A stretch of DNA of 64,000 nt from positions 1-64,000 of the forward strand of contig NBBA01000029.1 of assembly GCA_002794785.1 (NCBI GenBank). Direction: 5' to 3'. Made by a program: the position numbers and the translations under genes. Below the pieces are notes generated by a model, which saw nothing but the letters and a program-made list of their open reading frames with translations, was not told the origin of the DNA and did not search any database. This document shows, piece after piece, positions 33,125-45,572 of the stretch. The stretch is from Coniferiporia sulphurascens (lineage: Eukaryota > Basidiomycota > Agaricomycetes > Hymenochaetales > Hymenochaetaceae). Positions within the stretch are counted from its first letter, which is position 1; each line of letters begins with the position of its first letter.

Positions 33125-33890
33125 ACACCTTCGTCGTGAGGAAATTCACATGATTGCAGCTTCATAATGCATTGGTTGAAAATGGCTTGGGGATTCAGCA
33201 ACTGGAACCCGATGAATGACTATGGATCGGTCCGGTGACTCCTTTCCTAAGAACATTCACAGAAAAAAAGATTGAACGCTGGCCCATAAGTTGTGTGCTC
33301 CCCTTCCCCTATTGCTCGTGTAGTATAGACGCAATGGGGACACATGAGATTCAGGGTTGGAGTCAGCTATTGCAATCCTAGAAAAAAAATTGCCCCACTT
33401 TTTTTTTGTGAGTCAAACCTTTCCATCCACTTGCGTAGTGAAGGTACATATGTTGTGAGCAATCCGGGGTCCTAGGATAAGGATAGGGCACAGGCATATA
33501 TTAGTGAAAGTCCACATTCTTATAGTTATTGCCATGTACATTTTTCCATATAACAAGGTATTTCTGACTGTATGAGATGTGATTAGAATTGGCTCACCAT
33601 GCTTGCGAGTCCATGAAAAGCCTGCCAGTTTCTCCAGATGACAATGAATCGCATTAGTTAGATATACGTTACAATAGAGTGTCCGGGGTATCACAATGCA
33701 AGGTGGGAATCCTATTAAACATGTTTATAAACATGGTGATATAAAAGCCTATTATGACAGGGAAATCTCACTCGTCCACATCACCCAGTAACTTCAGCCT
33801 TGCAGGGCAGTTCGGCCACTTCTTAAAAACATTTCTCATTGACTGAAGTGAGTCCACGTTAAGTTGCGCCCCCCAGTACTTGACTACTGG
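33125..33890. other. Space between transposase and passenger gene 1
   Basis: No recognised domain. A minus-strand frame at 33694-33413 (MIPRTLYCNVYLTNAIHC...) could be an upstream exon of the transposase or unrelated; it shows no motif I recognise. Poly-T near 33390. Confidence 0.4.
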
Positions 33891-36099
33891 TCAGGAAATG
33901 TCTGGGAGGAATGTCATCTTTCCATCCGGTGTGCCAAGGTATATACTGCTGAGGTGAGCGATATGTATGTGCACATCATTGATGGCCATGACCTCACATG
34001 GTAAAAGCTTCTGATTGAGTGCCCAAAGCTCTGCACAGAAAAGCATCTCTGACAGCTCCCACTGTACCTCCCTCCGAAAAACCTTGTCTGTCTTGGCATG
34101 CTCGAGGGAGACGAGCTGTCCATGCCATTCCACTTGCATGTCTGGAGAGAAAGAGCTGTATGACCATTCGGCGCCGAATGTTGCCTTCATTGTTGCACTT
34201 TCTGCAAGTCTTTGCTTTTTTGAGGGAGGTAAGTCCTCCAAGCCCCCCTTAATGGCATTGATACTAACATTTTTCGAGTGTACAGGCTGATATTGTGCCT
34301 TAGAAGACGACGCTGAAGGCTGAGGAAGGGTACAGTAAATGTTTTTAATGAAGGGCGACACCGTATTAGGGGTGAGTGGGGAGCCCTTGTCGTAATTTCC
34401 ATAGACTATTGTTCGCCAGACTTGCAGTTTATGCCAGATTGATTTGTTGAACATACCACCATTCACGAGCATGTGTTGTAAGGCGGGATGGATGCACACA
34501 TAGTTTAGATAGTGCCATGCATTTTTCTCGACATTGCGATGGATAATCAGGTAGGGAGGGGGAACAGGGTATAGTGAGGCGATGCCAGGTATTGCCTCAA
34601 CTGGAGACGCCCTCTCCAGTGCTGCACGAACATGAGGATGAAAAGTCGGAAGGTCCGGTGTTCTGTCGACACCTGTAGGGACATGGAACATACGAGGAAA
34701 GTTCCGATTGGCCTTGTTCGCTTTTCTCGGTTCTTTGCTGCGCTGGTGCTTGCCATTCGGGCCCTGTGGTTGTAAGGTGGGAGATGTACTCGTTGTAGAT
34801 GGGACAGGACCAGGCGCTGCTGAAGGGGATTTTTGCGATGATGACACTTCTAGTAGAGGATTTACTCAAGGCCCGCAATGGGTGACAGTGTAATTCCATG
34901 CATAATTTTTATAAGTTCTGTCATCATGTGGTCATCCATCACCTGTGTGGAAGATGTCCGCAAGTCATACTTTAACAAGATACCCCATTTTGTCGAAGTT
35001 GTTCCCCATAAATGAAAAGGCGTGCTTTTCAATGTCTGAGTCCACCGAGAAAACCATGCCACCTGGAAAATTCTTGTCTCTGGTGTAACAGACCTGGACG
35101 GACGAATAAACCAGACAGGTATTCCCAAGTGAAAGAAGTCTTGTACGACTATAGGATCTGCCATAAAGACCCCTCGAACCTTGAGCACATCCTTGTCGAA
35201 AAAGCGAGTAGACTTTACACGTGGGTAGACTTTACGAGCATATTGAATGATGGCGTCAAGTTCAATACTGACTCATTGTACATCATGAAAGGAGAAAAGA
35301 GAGACTCTCCAGCTCTGACTCACTTGCCTGAGCCACTCTATAGCTGTGCAACCAATGTTTATAATACAGTCGATAGTGTGTCGTAGTGTCGTCTCATCAA
35401 TAGTGCCATATTCCCTATGTGCCTTAACAGCACACAGTTCGAAAACTTGCTTGAGGCGGTCTAACAGCTCCACTCATAGAAGACCCAAAGCCTCGCCAAG
35501 ACTATTGACACTCATAGATTCAATAAAGTCTGTTTCCTGCAGATTGTACCAGTAGATGTTATCCTTATCATCCTTAGTTGTGTCCCGGTCAAACGAAAAA
35601 GAAATGCAGGCATGATGCATATTTGACATGGAGTGGAGCTGCGGCCATCTGGAATACTCGTGTCCTCCCCATAAAATGTCTTCACATTTTACAATACCTT
35701 CACCACTGACAAAAGGGAACTTGGGTAGAAACGAAGCATTGGGCATTGTCACGATCAGGTCTTTGTAGTGCATGTCTGCCGCATACCTTGTGTTGAGAGC
35801 ATGAATTTTCATTTTGTTGTCTGTGTAATGCCTTAGTTGACTTTCTGATGTTTCAGTATTATTGTGAATACTTACCAAGAACATGCATTACCTGCAGTAC
35901 TGACATGTTCAGTTGAAAGAGGCTTGACAGTCACCAGCTGTATAACCTTGCAATGGATCTGTAAATTGATGAGCTTCTCAAACTGCCAAAGGATTGATTT
36001 GCAGTAGCTTACACACTCAAGTTTGGCAATAAACAGAAATCTATTTCCAGATACGAATGAAGCGGATGCTTGTGCAAAGTCTACATGAAAACGGAGCAC
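33891..36099 (-). pseudogene. KDZ passenger gene 1, function unknown
   Basis: A long minus-strand frame runs from 35884 to 34862, interrupted only by TGA at about 35474 and 35273. Its clearest block is VRGVFMADPIVVQDFFHLGI followed by PVWFIRP. The last part, 34847-33891, is in a different frame (a small intron or frameshift near 34860): a Ser/Pro-rich start, PGIASLYPVPPPYLII, NAWHYLNYVCIHPALQHMLV, WHKLQVWRTIVYGNY and a terminus at 33891. The 35872-36099 frame may be the first exon. I do not recognise an enzyme family. It lies in the same orientation as the transposase and appears to be cargo or an accessory gene of the transposon. Confidence 0.6.
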
Positions 36100-38639
36100 A
36101 CGATCAATTACTTTCTCTGGAGGCAGAGAATATTAGACCTACCAGCAAAATATGTTGCACCATGTCACAATTAAATTCTCAATTTCTGCCAATAAGACAA
36201 TACACTAATGAATTCTCAATCATATTCTGGCTACTCGTATAATACACACATGTGCTGTACAGAAAGCAATGCGATAAAATAACTGGAAAACATAATGTTG
36301 ATATGGACACGAATGAATTCAGCTCAACAGGTCTCATAAACATGAAGAATGTGAACTCACAGTGTAATTACTCCTTATCCAAATTTGCGATGACTCTTGT
36401 ATTGCCCTGTAATGGAACCTTTAGAGTGGAGACACTGGAAAAGTAAACAACAAATACAATGAATTACAAGCTAATGACACACCTCAGCTGAAAGCAAAAC
36501 ACTATATCCAGGACACAAGCATTTTCCGAGGATGATAAGTGTGCAGGGCACTCAGTAAAAACGACACATGGACCGATTGGTCCAGACACAAAAACAAACA
36601 TGGACACAGGTGAGAGCCACTTGTCATTGTCTGTGATTGAGAGCAAGTGCGAAGCAGGCTTCTCGATACTATACGGTGATTGGACAGTCAAGAAGGTGGA
36701 TTGTGGGCTGTAGGGTGTGGGTGGCAGTGGGTGGTGGGGCTTAGGGAAGATGAGGCGGTGATGATACCCGATTAGGCTCGCTAAACTCACTTAGGTACCA
36801 GACTGATTACACAACTGGGTACCCCCGCTCACCATCCCTACGCCCTCCCTCCACGCACTCCTCGCCATGTGCAGTCGTTCTCCACGCTCCACGCCCCGCT
36901 AGCAGCCGCCGTTGGGGAGTGCCCCCCCACCACCAGCTTCGCACTTGTGGTGGGATCGGGTTGAGCATCTGGGCAGTGGTACTTGCGACTGCATGTACAC
37001 AGTCCAGGCCCCATTGGTCCCACCCGCTGTCGAGATTATCGGATACACCCTTGGATTGGTACACAATGAGCAGGGAATGTGTCTACATGTGCTTGTTTAC
37101 TCGATGTGCTGCTGGGGATCTGGCTCGGCCACTACATACAGAGGTGCATCAAGTATATTTTTTTGACTGTGCCCCTGACTATTCTACATCTCAGATAACT
37201 TGTGTATCCCTGATCGATACTTCACAGTTTAACATCTATCGGTATGGTTTCGTGGGTAGACATTTTTGGTTGGAGTTTAAACAGAGCCGTCTCACCACAA
37301 TACTAACTGACCATGACAGCGATGGAATGATCGGCTGACACAACGGAAACTCTGCACACATGCTACAACCTGCTTAGCATACTGTAACTTGTAAGCCTTA
37401 GTTGCACTGCTCAATTATGCATCAGACAGTTATTCATACTCCCGCCCCATATTATGTTTGATAGGCATCTGTACACCTGGTTCGTCTTTATCCGGCTACA
37501 GGCTACAGCCGTCGCTTTTGTGTCTGCATGACTTTGAAAGATGCTCCAGGCACGATAGTGACCTGTTCCATTGGGAAAAGCGGCATGGACATGCCACATG
37601 GTTCAGGTTCAATCTAAGATTGATTGTTTTTGCAAGATATGTACTTAGATTTTACTATTTTAGGCATACACAACAGACACAGCTTGAAACGACACGGGCC
37701 GTGATATGCCAGCTCTCCCCAGCGATCTCAGAGAAATACATCAGGAGAAAGTTGGAGTGAGTAATATTGTGCATGTAAGCGAGCTTCAACCAGTCTGCAG
37801 CAAATGCAAGTGAAATTTTCCTTATGCAAAAGTTCCAATAATGAATGTCCTTCATTTGTATCCACTGTCAGTGTCTTCAAAGTGTCTTCAACTCATGGGC
37901 TTTCTGGCAGGCATATGCACTATGGTGCGAACTCACAGCAGTAAAGACACTTCCACTGGTCTGTTAATCTGGCGGATTTATCCCTTGTCACCAGAATTTA
38001 ACGGCCCTGTTTGCTTCTAGGAATGCCTCAACAAGGTCCTGAACAGATGGCAGCAACAGGGAAAAAGAGGCAGGGATGAAAGGTGCATAACACAGACTTT
38101 TTCTGTTGAATGTGGTCCTAATGGCGCAAGAAACAGAAAGTAGCAGAGCAGGCTGACTCTGGGGGAAATGGAGAGAAGATTTGCGAGGTAGGTTACATTT
38201 TTCTCCTTCATGACCTTTTCCCTGATGATGCACAAGTACAATATGATCAGCTTCGAAAATCCTATCGATCGACCACCTGGACTTGGGAGTAATCCAGAAG
38301 TAGAATGTCAAGGCCAGTCCGAGGATACCATTGACACTATGCAAGTATCAAGAGGGCAAGAACCATTTGTTGGAGATCGGAGCATGTTAGAAAGCACAAG
38401 GGTTCATGTTCTCTTTCTCATTTGCCACAGTTTATGCTTATGGTTGAAGGACAATGATGCTACACAGATCGAGATCAACCATGCGCCCATGGATACTCAG
38501 GTTACTGACAACACTGAAAATTTGGACGAGGGGCCATTGAGTGCTGCAGAAAGGGAAAAATCGGATGGTCCCTTTCAAACATCACATGTGAGTCCTCTAT
38601 GCTGATTGAACTGAAGTGGGAAACTTAATTTGTTGTACA
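36100..38639. other. Central KDZ intergenic region
   Basis: The minus-strand genes end their upstream side here and the plus-strand gene begins to the right, so it is a candidate divergent promoter region. No frame has a recognised domain. A plus-strand frame at 38210-38605 (acidic, ending SAAEREKSDGPFQTSHV) may be a leading exon of passenger gene 2. Otherwise I see nothing interpretable. Confidence 0.4.
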
Positions 38640-41600
38640 TGTTGGCGAACAGGAAGCATGTACTGGAGTTATTGCAAAGCTGGGTGCTCAGCCTGGGTTG
38701 CAGGTGAATAGTATATTTCATACGATCTTTTTGCGTTTTCAATTATATCATTTAGGCGATCATACTGAGGAAGAAACCGAGGCTGAAGCCTGCATATGGA
38801 CGGTTCAAGAAAAGCAATAATGATGATTACTCTGCCAGTTTCATGAGCATGCTCCACTCTTCCGGCATGTACACAGGGAATACCAGTTCTATTTTTCAGG
38901 GAGTCCTCCCGAATGCTCCCACTGCAGCAACGTTTTTGCAGGGAGTCTCCTTTATTCTCCCATTGCCGCAGTCCATCGTGCCCACTCCTCAAAAGCGACT
39001 CCAGCTGGTGCGAGTTCTTATGAGTGTCACCCAGTCTGTTTGCCCAGAAATGTCTTCTGAACTCAGACATGTCTCCCATCCACCAACTGCAGGGTCAAAT
39101 ATCTCTGGTGTGTCACTGGTAACTGGAGATCACCCCCTTCTGGGATCGAAGCCCAACAGTACCTTGCAAATACCAGTGAATACCAAGGGAAAAGATGTCG
39201 AAAGACCATCATCTTATGAGTCGCTAAAGCAATGTGTGCTGGAAGAACAGCGCTTGGCGCAACAGAACGATGAGGGCCAAGGAGGAATAAACAGTAACAG
39301 CGATTGTACTGAGGGGGCCCATGGCTGCAGCGATGTACATGTCGATGCTGTTGGTGTCCCCGACAGTAATGAAGGGGACAGGGTCAACGTCAATGGCAAC
39401 GTTGATGATGGAGACTCGGGTGACAATGGCATGGACTATAGCAAGTATGAGGAGTTCAATGGGTTTAATAGTGATTTCGACAGCACCTTCAAGGAACAGG
39501 CCAACATAAATGAAGTTGGTGAGAAAGGTTCAGTCAGCAGTGAAGGAGTAACACATGCGAAGCTCATGGATGATGAGTCCACTTTCTCAAGCGATGGTGA
39601 AGATGATGGATTTGATGAGGCTTGCCACAAACTCCTGAAGTCTTGGGAAGTGAAACTGGCGCAGGGTCAAGCAGTCGAGCCTTCGACATCAGAAGAAGAT
39701 GAGGTTGATGATGAATACTGGATGCAAGATGCTGCATCAGAAGATGGCATTAATGTGCATATGCGGCGTGCATCTGGGGTTATTGGACATGCATCTGAGT
39801 CTATAGTGTCAGGTAAGCAGTGACATATTTATTTACTGTATATGTATATCCCTTGAGTAAAACTGAATATTGAATGTAGACAATTTGGAGGGGGAATCAT
39901 CCGGCTCTTCCTCCCCTGCCGAGCGCCCTGAGAACAAGCTTCATGGCCCACTGCCCAAGTTTGTCAAGAAGGAAGTGAATGTGGTGAAGGAGCATTTCTT
40001 TGATGAGTTGGCTACCGTGGTGGCAAATGGCAAGGTCGACCCATGTCGAGTACGAGCATATCTTAAGCTTGATAATCTGAACCAGCGTACAGAGCTGCAT
40101 TCAGGGAATGCATGGAATGCTTTTGGTACTTGGTTTGCATCAATAGGACAAAAGGCATTTCCTGAAGCTCATGAGTTGTCATCTTGTATGTTCAACACTC
40201 TTCGACTCAAGCCTTTAATAGAAACAAAGGCTGGATTTCAAAAGGCGTGAAGGCGTGAATACAACCATATTAAGGACAATATCCCCCTTGACAGACAGGA
40301 TGACATAATGGCTCAGCATGCAGCGTTCAAAGAGCAATTCGAGTTCCAAGCAAAAACGAGCCATGCTGCCTTGGAGCAGGTGAAGAATTTACCTGTGATG
40401 TACAAAACCTACCAGGAGAAGCTTGATGCCCTAGTATGCTGGTTTCATCCTTTGCTGCTTTCTTTGAGTGCTCATGATGATCTTCATAGTGCATCGAAGG
40501 AGAGCATCTTGGACTTGATGTCATGGGCATCGTCCACTGCAATCTCATCCATGACCAGGCACACATGGTCAATAGGACTTTTAGTTCCTCTGTTGCTATC
40601 ATGCATGCAATGGACATGCATGGCATAATAATTCGGGACATATTGAAGATGTTTTTGTCTGTCCTTGGGTCCATATTTTTTTCTCCTTATTACAAAAATC
40701 GAATCTTATATCTGATATGTCTTTAGTACATCACACGCTGAAATGCGCCATGAGGAGGAAATTCTCGATGGGACGACCCCATGTAAGGGCAAGGTTATTC
40801 GAAAACTGGCCTTGCCAGCGAATGTAGCAGGCAAGAAATCGAGGGACTATACCTGCCAACTCCATTGCTGCTATATCAAATCCCTGTTAGGCGTGTCTTC
40901 CATTGTTATCATTTCGTTCTCCTTGTCTGAATGTAACATATTTACCACAGTCGATATCCTACTTAAAAGAGGTGATCCATTGGTCAAGAATGGCTACAAA
41001 ATGTTCAGGCTGCTGTAGAAGAGCTTCTTAGATTTTCTGTGGGAGAAGAAGCTCTGCCTCATCTGGCTGACTGAATATCCCTATCAAGCAAACATTGAGT
41101 GGTCGAGATGCTTCATGAAGGGAGTTTTCGCGCCTTACACAGCAGCTTTGTTGATGGCGGACAAGCAATGACTCGAAGGGTTGGACTCTCAGCCGCATCC
41201 TAACAATCGTTGCATGCCGTCTATTGTTGACTGCACAATTGGTTCGTAGCTATTGGTTTGGAAACTTATATTCCGACTGCTGATGTCTTTGTCTAGTTTT
41301 CGACACTAATGATCTGTCATCAATCAAAGATCAACCACTTGTTGTTACATGGTCCAGAAAGCATCTTTCCGTATTGCAAGACTCTGCAAAATTCAGACAA
41401 GCGCTTGCACAGGGGGGAGCCACAGATGATGGTGAAATCATCCCAGGCTACCAGATAGACAGCCCACTCCCCAAGATGAACCTTTTCGAGGGCCTTGAGG
41501 ATACAAAGCTACCTGCCTTTGACCAACATCTATTATTTGTGGATACCCGACAGCATCATCATCAAGGTCTCCCATCCACTTGTCAAGAACTCCCTGCTTT

Positions 41601-43094
41601 GCACCAAGAGTCCGCAGTCCTGTGTCAAGAGTTTGCAGTTCCACACCAACAGTCCGTAGTCCCACACCAACAGCATGGCGACTCAGGTCAACAGCACATC
41701 ACCCCGCACACACAGCCACTTCTCCCGAGCTGAATGTCTAAAGTGCCGTGGCAACACCTTTCAGCCCACCAACAACGGCTTAGCATCCCGCATCAGCAAG
41801 CTCCAGCATCACATCAGCAATCAATTGCTCTGCATGGGGTCTCTGAGTTGCCCCATTCAGATGCTGATTCACACAGTGAAGCCTCTGAGGCTGAGGTTAC
41901 CCGCCAAAGTTTAAAAGCCATACGCAGAGGTTCTTCGCAGCCACAGGACTATACAGCCGTATGACGTCAAGACACTAGCTGCGACCAAAATTACTTGTAC
42001 CCAAGTCATACCACCACTGAAAGTACTATTTGTTAAGCTCAACGGTTACACGGTGATCGATGTCGGGGCTTCCTGATCGTCGGAACTGATGGTACAGCAA
42101 CAGGGCTTCCTAGATGTCGTAAGTCGGGGATGATCGTCAATGGGGCTTCCTGATCGTCGATGTGTACGCGGTAGGCTTCTTAATGTGAGTTGGGTTATGA
42201 CAAAGCGACTGAGGGCACGACGGCGCACAGTAGACTGGTGGTAGCAGATAATGGGCTTGTATGAACAAAGAGCACAAGCTTAGGGCTTGTGCTACTGAAG
42301 TTACATGCTTATATGCTACTCTATGTGTTTGCTACTGTAGCGACTTGGTTAGGTGTGTTTACCAGACTATGGAAGGTCATGGAAACTCAAGGAAGTCCTT
42401 GGTAATACAAGTGCGGTGATCAGTAAGCAAAGCATGTCATGATGGTGCAATAAGGCGTCATCATGGCATCTTATGGTGCAAGGTGGAATAAGGATGAGTA
42501 AGGCAGAGAAATGGGGGAGTTGCGCTGACTGATGATGACAAAGAGGAAGTGAGTCAGCACAATAAGGGAAAAGTAAAGGAAAATTGTAACACTATTCTGT
42601 TTGATCATGGTCAGGCATGCCTTCCCTCTGTACGTCAAGAGGAATATAAGTCCTTGCCCTCCTTATGACATCATCAAGCTTCAAGTCAACTGGAACCTTG
42701 AAATCTGCTGCCAATAAATGAAGATGCTTGTCAGCCTCCGACCATGCTTCATTTGCGCCACTCTACACAATACCGTGCTAGTGGTGTCGGTCCACTTATT
42801 CAAGGCCCCAATTTGCTGCCTGCTGTGGGGGTCCCCTCATTTCAAAATGACTATCCCCGCAAGAAGCATAAACTCATTGATACATCATTTGGCCCACATG
42901 AGCAGTCTATTTATTATCCCCCACAGCCAGAGTTTGAACAGGGTTCTTCTTCTTGCCCAATCCAGCCTTCTCATCATCATGCATCAGGAAGTGCTGAGCC
43001 AGGTCACTGCAGCCGCATTACATTGGATTATTTTGATGATGATCTGGAGGATATGTACACGATGGATGGGGGATCTGAGTACTACAAGGACTAA
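38640..43094 (+). pseudogene. KDZ passenger gene 2, function unknown
   Basis: Exons inferred from frames and splice signals. An intron ends with TTTAG near 38756, and the exon opens with a basic patch (AIILRKKPRLKPAYGRFKK). A 326-residue acidic, Ser/Asp-rich frame (38843-39823) follows, then an intron at 39812-39879 (GTAAGC...TGTAG). The next exon has LPKFVKKEVNVVKEHFFDEL and LHSGNAWNAFGTWFASIGQK, up to a TGA at 40248-40250 (in frame, plausibly former CGA). The frame then continues with AQHAAFKEQFEFQAKTS. Later parts include a Gln/His-rich stretch (41374-41733) and a C-terminal exon (42744-43094, ending YFDDDLEDMYTMDGGSEYYK). The Trp/Phe motif GNAWNAFGTWFA faintly recalls HMG-like folds, which I cannot establish. 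A solo LTR splits the gene at 42031. Confidence 0.5.
42031..42591 (-). mobile_element. Solo LTR, main family (copy M) in KDZ passenger gene
   Basis: A 561-bp LTR flanked by perfect CTATT duplications (42026-42030 and 42592-42596). Confidence 0.94.
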
Positions 43095-44299
43095 AAATTA
43101 GTTAATTACTTTCCTATTCTCCCTCTTCTCCTTTAATACACTCTCACGCCGCTTATTTCACTTTTAGACTTACAATTGTTGTGTGTTGCTAGAGGTTATA
43201 GAATTCATGCATTTGTCTGACATCATTTTTGTGTTGAGCTATATAAAAATCAGCCTCTTTATCACATGAGTCAATTGATAAAAGGGCTACTCACTCTAGT
43301 ACTAGTTTGGCTAGCTGTGTGCGCACACAGTTTATAGACTTAAGAAATTGTGCATGTGTGCATGCTTGACTTGTGCCCACACAGCGCAGCTCTCTAAATC
43401 TCTGTGTGTGCACATCTGTGCCCACACTCTAACCGCATGGCCACACTGCGTGGCCACAATGTATGTGCACATGCAGTGTGTGTGCCCTAATATATGTGTA
43501 CACACAGTGTGTGTGCCCCAATATATGCATATGCACACTGTGTGTGCCCTAGGTGTGTGCACAGAATCGGCCCAGCTGTGCACACACACAATGGGCTCAA
43601 TTGCATGTGCACTCTGTGCATGCAACCGACTGTGTCCACAGGTGTGTGTGCACACAACTAGTGTGTGTAAATGATTGTGTGTGCACAGTACACTACTGTC
43701 TCGATGATACAGACAGTTGGTGTATGTGCATAGATGGTGCTTTCCTTTGATCCCAAAGACCTAATACATGGAATAGGAATGACCTTTTATTGTTGTTTGC
43801 TGATGGTTTAAGGTAAACCGCAACTTTATTTATTTGTTGAGTCTGAGGAGCTTGAGAGTGAATATTATCTTTCTATTTGTCTGCTTTTTTTAGTAAATGG
43901 ACTTGTGGGGGCTTCCACAACTCTATGTACAGGGCATGAAAAAAAGCGGTATCCACAATTCATCCACCATCATGTCCTCAGAGAGGACTTCCACTAAGTC
44001 CACTTGCTCAGTCACAGTTGGGGGAGGACCCACAATGCTGATCCAGATCAACCTGGCGATCTGTCAATCTTTGTGCTGGTATGCAATTCTTGAGGCTATG
44101 TGTTACCCTTCAGAGGTTGAAACCACATGAAAAAAAGAGCACCTGATAAAGCCTTGCATGCCACAAGCATGAACATAGCCTTAAGGGCTCTCTCTTGTGC
44201 ACAGAGAGGGAGGTGCCGAGGTCCAACAGGCCCTCATGCTGGCGAAGGGGAAACACTGGGGAAAAGCTTCATTCCTCTGGCACTGTGTTGCACCAAAAT
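43095..44299. repeat. KDZ right subterminal region with GTGCACA-rich array
   Basis: 43330-43740 is an array of TGTGTGCACA and GTGGCCACA units mirroring 28150-28500. 43790-43960 is the inverted partner of 27760-27930, including TTTAAGGTAAAC and a pyrimidine tract ending TTTTAG that resembles a 3' splice site in both copies. No coding frame is convincing. Confidence 0.7.
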
Positions 44300-44596
44300 G
44301 CCGCCCTTCATTGTCTTTTTAAAGCTACATTAAGCAGCTATAATTTACCATGTGCACACACAAAAAGGCCCCTGGTCAGTCTGTGACATTAATAAATCAG
44401 TTATTCTGTGTGTACACACAGTGTGTACACACACACAGCACACTTGACTCAATCTGGACTTTGAGGCAAAGCACAAGGGGTGCACACACAGCACTGTGCA
44501 TACACACAATGTGGTGTGTGTCTCAGACTATTAGCACAAACTTACAACTGAGAAAGAACACACTAATAGTATCTGGATACATGGCAGCCTGAAGTG
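44300..44596 (-). repeat. KDZ right terminal inverted repeat
   Basis: The reverse complement starts CACTTCAGGCTGCCATGTAT and follows the left repeat for nearly 300 bp with scattered transitions. Target duplication TTTCAAAG follows at 44597-44604. Confidence 0.92.
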
Positions 44597-44604
44597 TTTC
44601 AAAG

Positions 44605-44891
44605 GGCAGTAGCCTATTCCTGAGAGGCCTGGAGCCAACAAGTTGGATGTGTTGGTCAGTGCCCCTGTGAGCTCCGCAAGGAGTATGGGTGGGGCAGCTG
44701 GTTGAGGTGGTGGCAGCGGGGTGTCGGCTGCTGCCTGGGGTGGGGGGGGGGGATGAAGAAGGTTTCTTGAAAGAGCTCACCTTTCTCGTCATCCATCTGG
44801 GTGAAGGAGCCGTCTCGCCGTTTAAGCGAGGGGATGGGGGTGGGTTGGTTACTGAGGCCCCACTTGGCCCAGTTCCAGATATTGGAGGTGT
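44605..44891 (-). pseudogene. LINE-I RT N-terminal region
   Basis: Minus-strand translation gives NIWNWAKWGLSNQPTP, PSLKRRDGSFTQMDDEKGEL and the segment leading to GNRLLPFE. It is the missing upstream part of the RT at 26575-27327, separated from it by the KDZ element. Interrupted at 44892 by a plus-strand LINE insertion. Confidence 0.8.
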
Positions 44892-45525
44892 GCTGGGCAG
44901 ATGTAGCACCTTCTGACCATGGATACGCAAGGTCTGGCCTCCCCACCTCCCACTTCCCACCCACCACACTGAGTGGGTGGATGAAAACCACCTCCCAGTT
45001 CTCCACCACTGGCTCAAACTAACAGGGCACTTGAACTGCCTATCTGACCGTGCCTCAGCTGCCATCCACCTGTCCTTTGCAGCAATGGAACTGGAGGGAC
45101 ACCCAACCAATGAAGATATGGACTTGGACCTCCAATGGGACTACATGAGTCATATGCTTGGACCCCGTACCCAGGACCCAGACCCGGCTCTCTTGGAGCT
45201 TTCAGGTGCGCTTCCTCCCTTTTCCTCTGCTTAGTGCCTGCCCTTCGGACTCCCCCACATATGTCCCAGCCGGCACTCTCACCCTCCCTTTCCAATTCTA
45301 AACTACCTCCTTTGCCTGCCCTCATCCGCTTGGTATCATTGTAGTGATATGTATTCCTCCCTCTGCCTTCTTCTGTACTAATAGGGGCCCTTCACACCTT
45401 GGCACCCTTTGGGGAGCAGGGCCCCCACCCAGTTTTGTGTGTTGCATGATGATGGGCGCCTCTGTTGTTATGTAGTTAGGGCCCCCCCTTTGGGGGGGCA
45501 GCTTGTAATTATGTAATACTGCAGG

Positions 45526-45558
<33 letters not shown>
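44892..45558 (+). mobile_element. 5'-truncated LINE with 14-bp target duplication
   Basis: This copy holds the last part of ORF2 (HWLKLTGHLNCLSD ... LLELSGALPPFSSA, ending at 45234) and a complete 3' UTR. The hairpin GGGCCCCCCC-TTTG-GGGGGGC at 45480-45500 is followed by CTGCAGGAATAATAATAAT and A6. Flanks are GATATTGGAGGTGT at 44878-44891 and 45559-45572, a perfect 14-bp duplication. The structure is textbook target-primed reverse transcription with 5' truncation. Confidence 0.93.
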
Positions 45559-45572
45559 GATATTGGAGGTGT

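Larger units (their letters stand above)
27336..44596. mobile_element. Complete KDZ-type DNA transposon (17.3 kb) with passenger genes
   Basis: Inverted ends begin CACTTCAGGCTGCCATGTAT and lie directly inside a perfect 8-bp duplication (27328-27335 and 44597-44604). The interior has a KDZ transposase on the minus strand (about 28597-33124), a second minus-strand gene (33891-36099) and a plus-strand gene (about 38640-43094). Eight-base duplications are known for this superfamily (Zisupton and relatives). Two solo LTRs (32148-32707 and 42031-42591) inserted later. The transposon itself landed in the RT of LINE-I. Confidence 0.92.

Noticed and set aside
27336..44596. A TET/JBP-type dioxygenase carried by the KDZ element
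   Set aside because: Such cargo is known for fungal KDZ elements, but I found no HxD...H...R arrangement in a plausible fold in either passenger gene.
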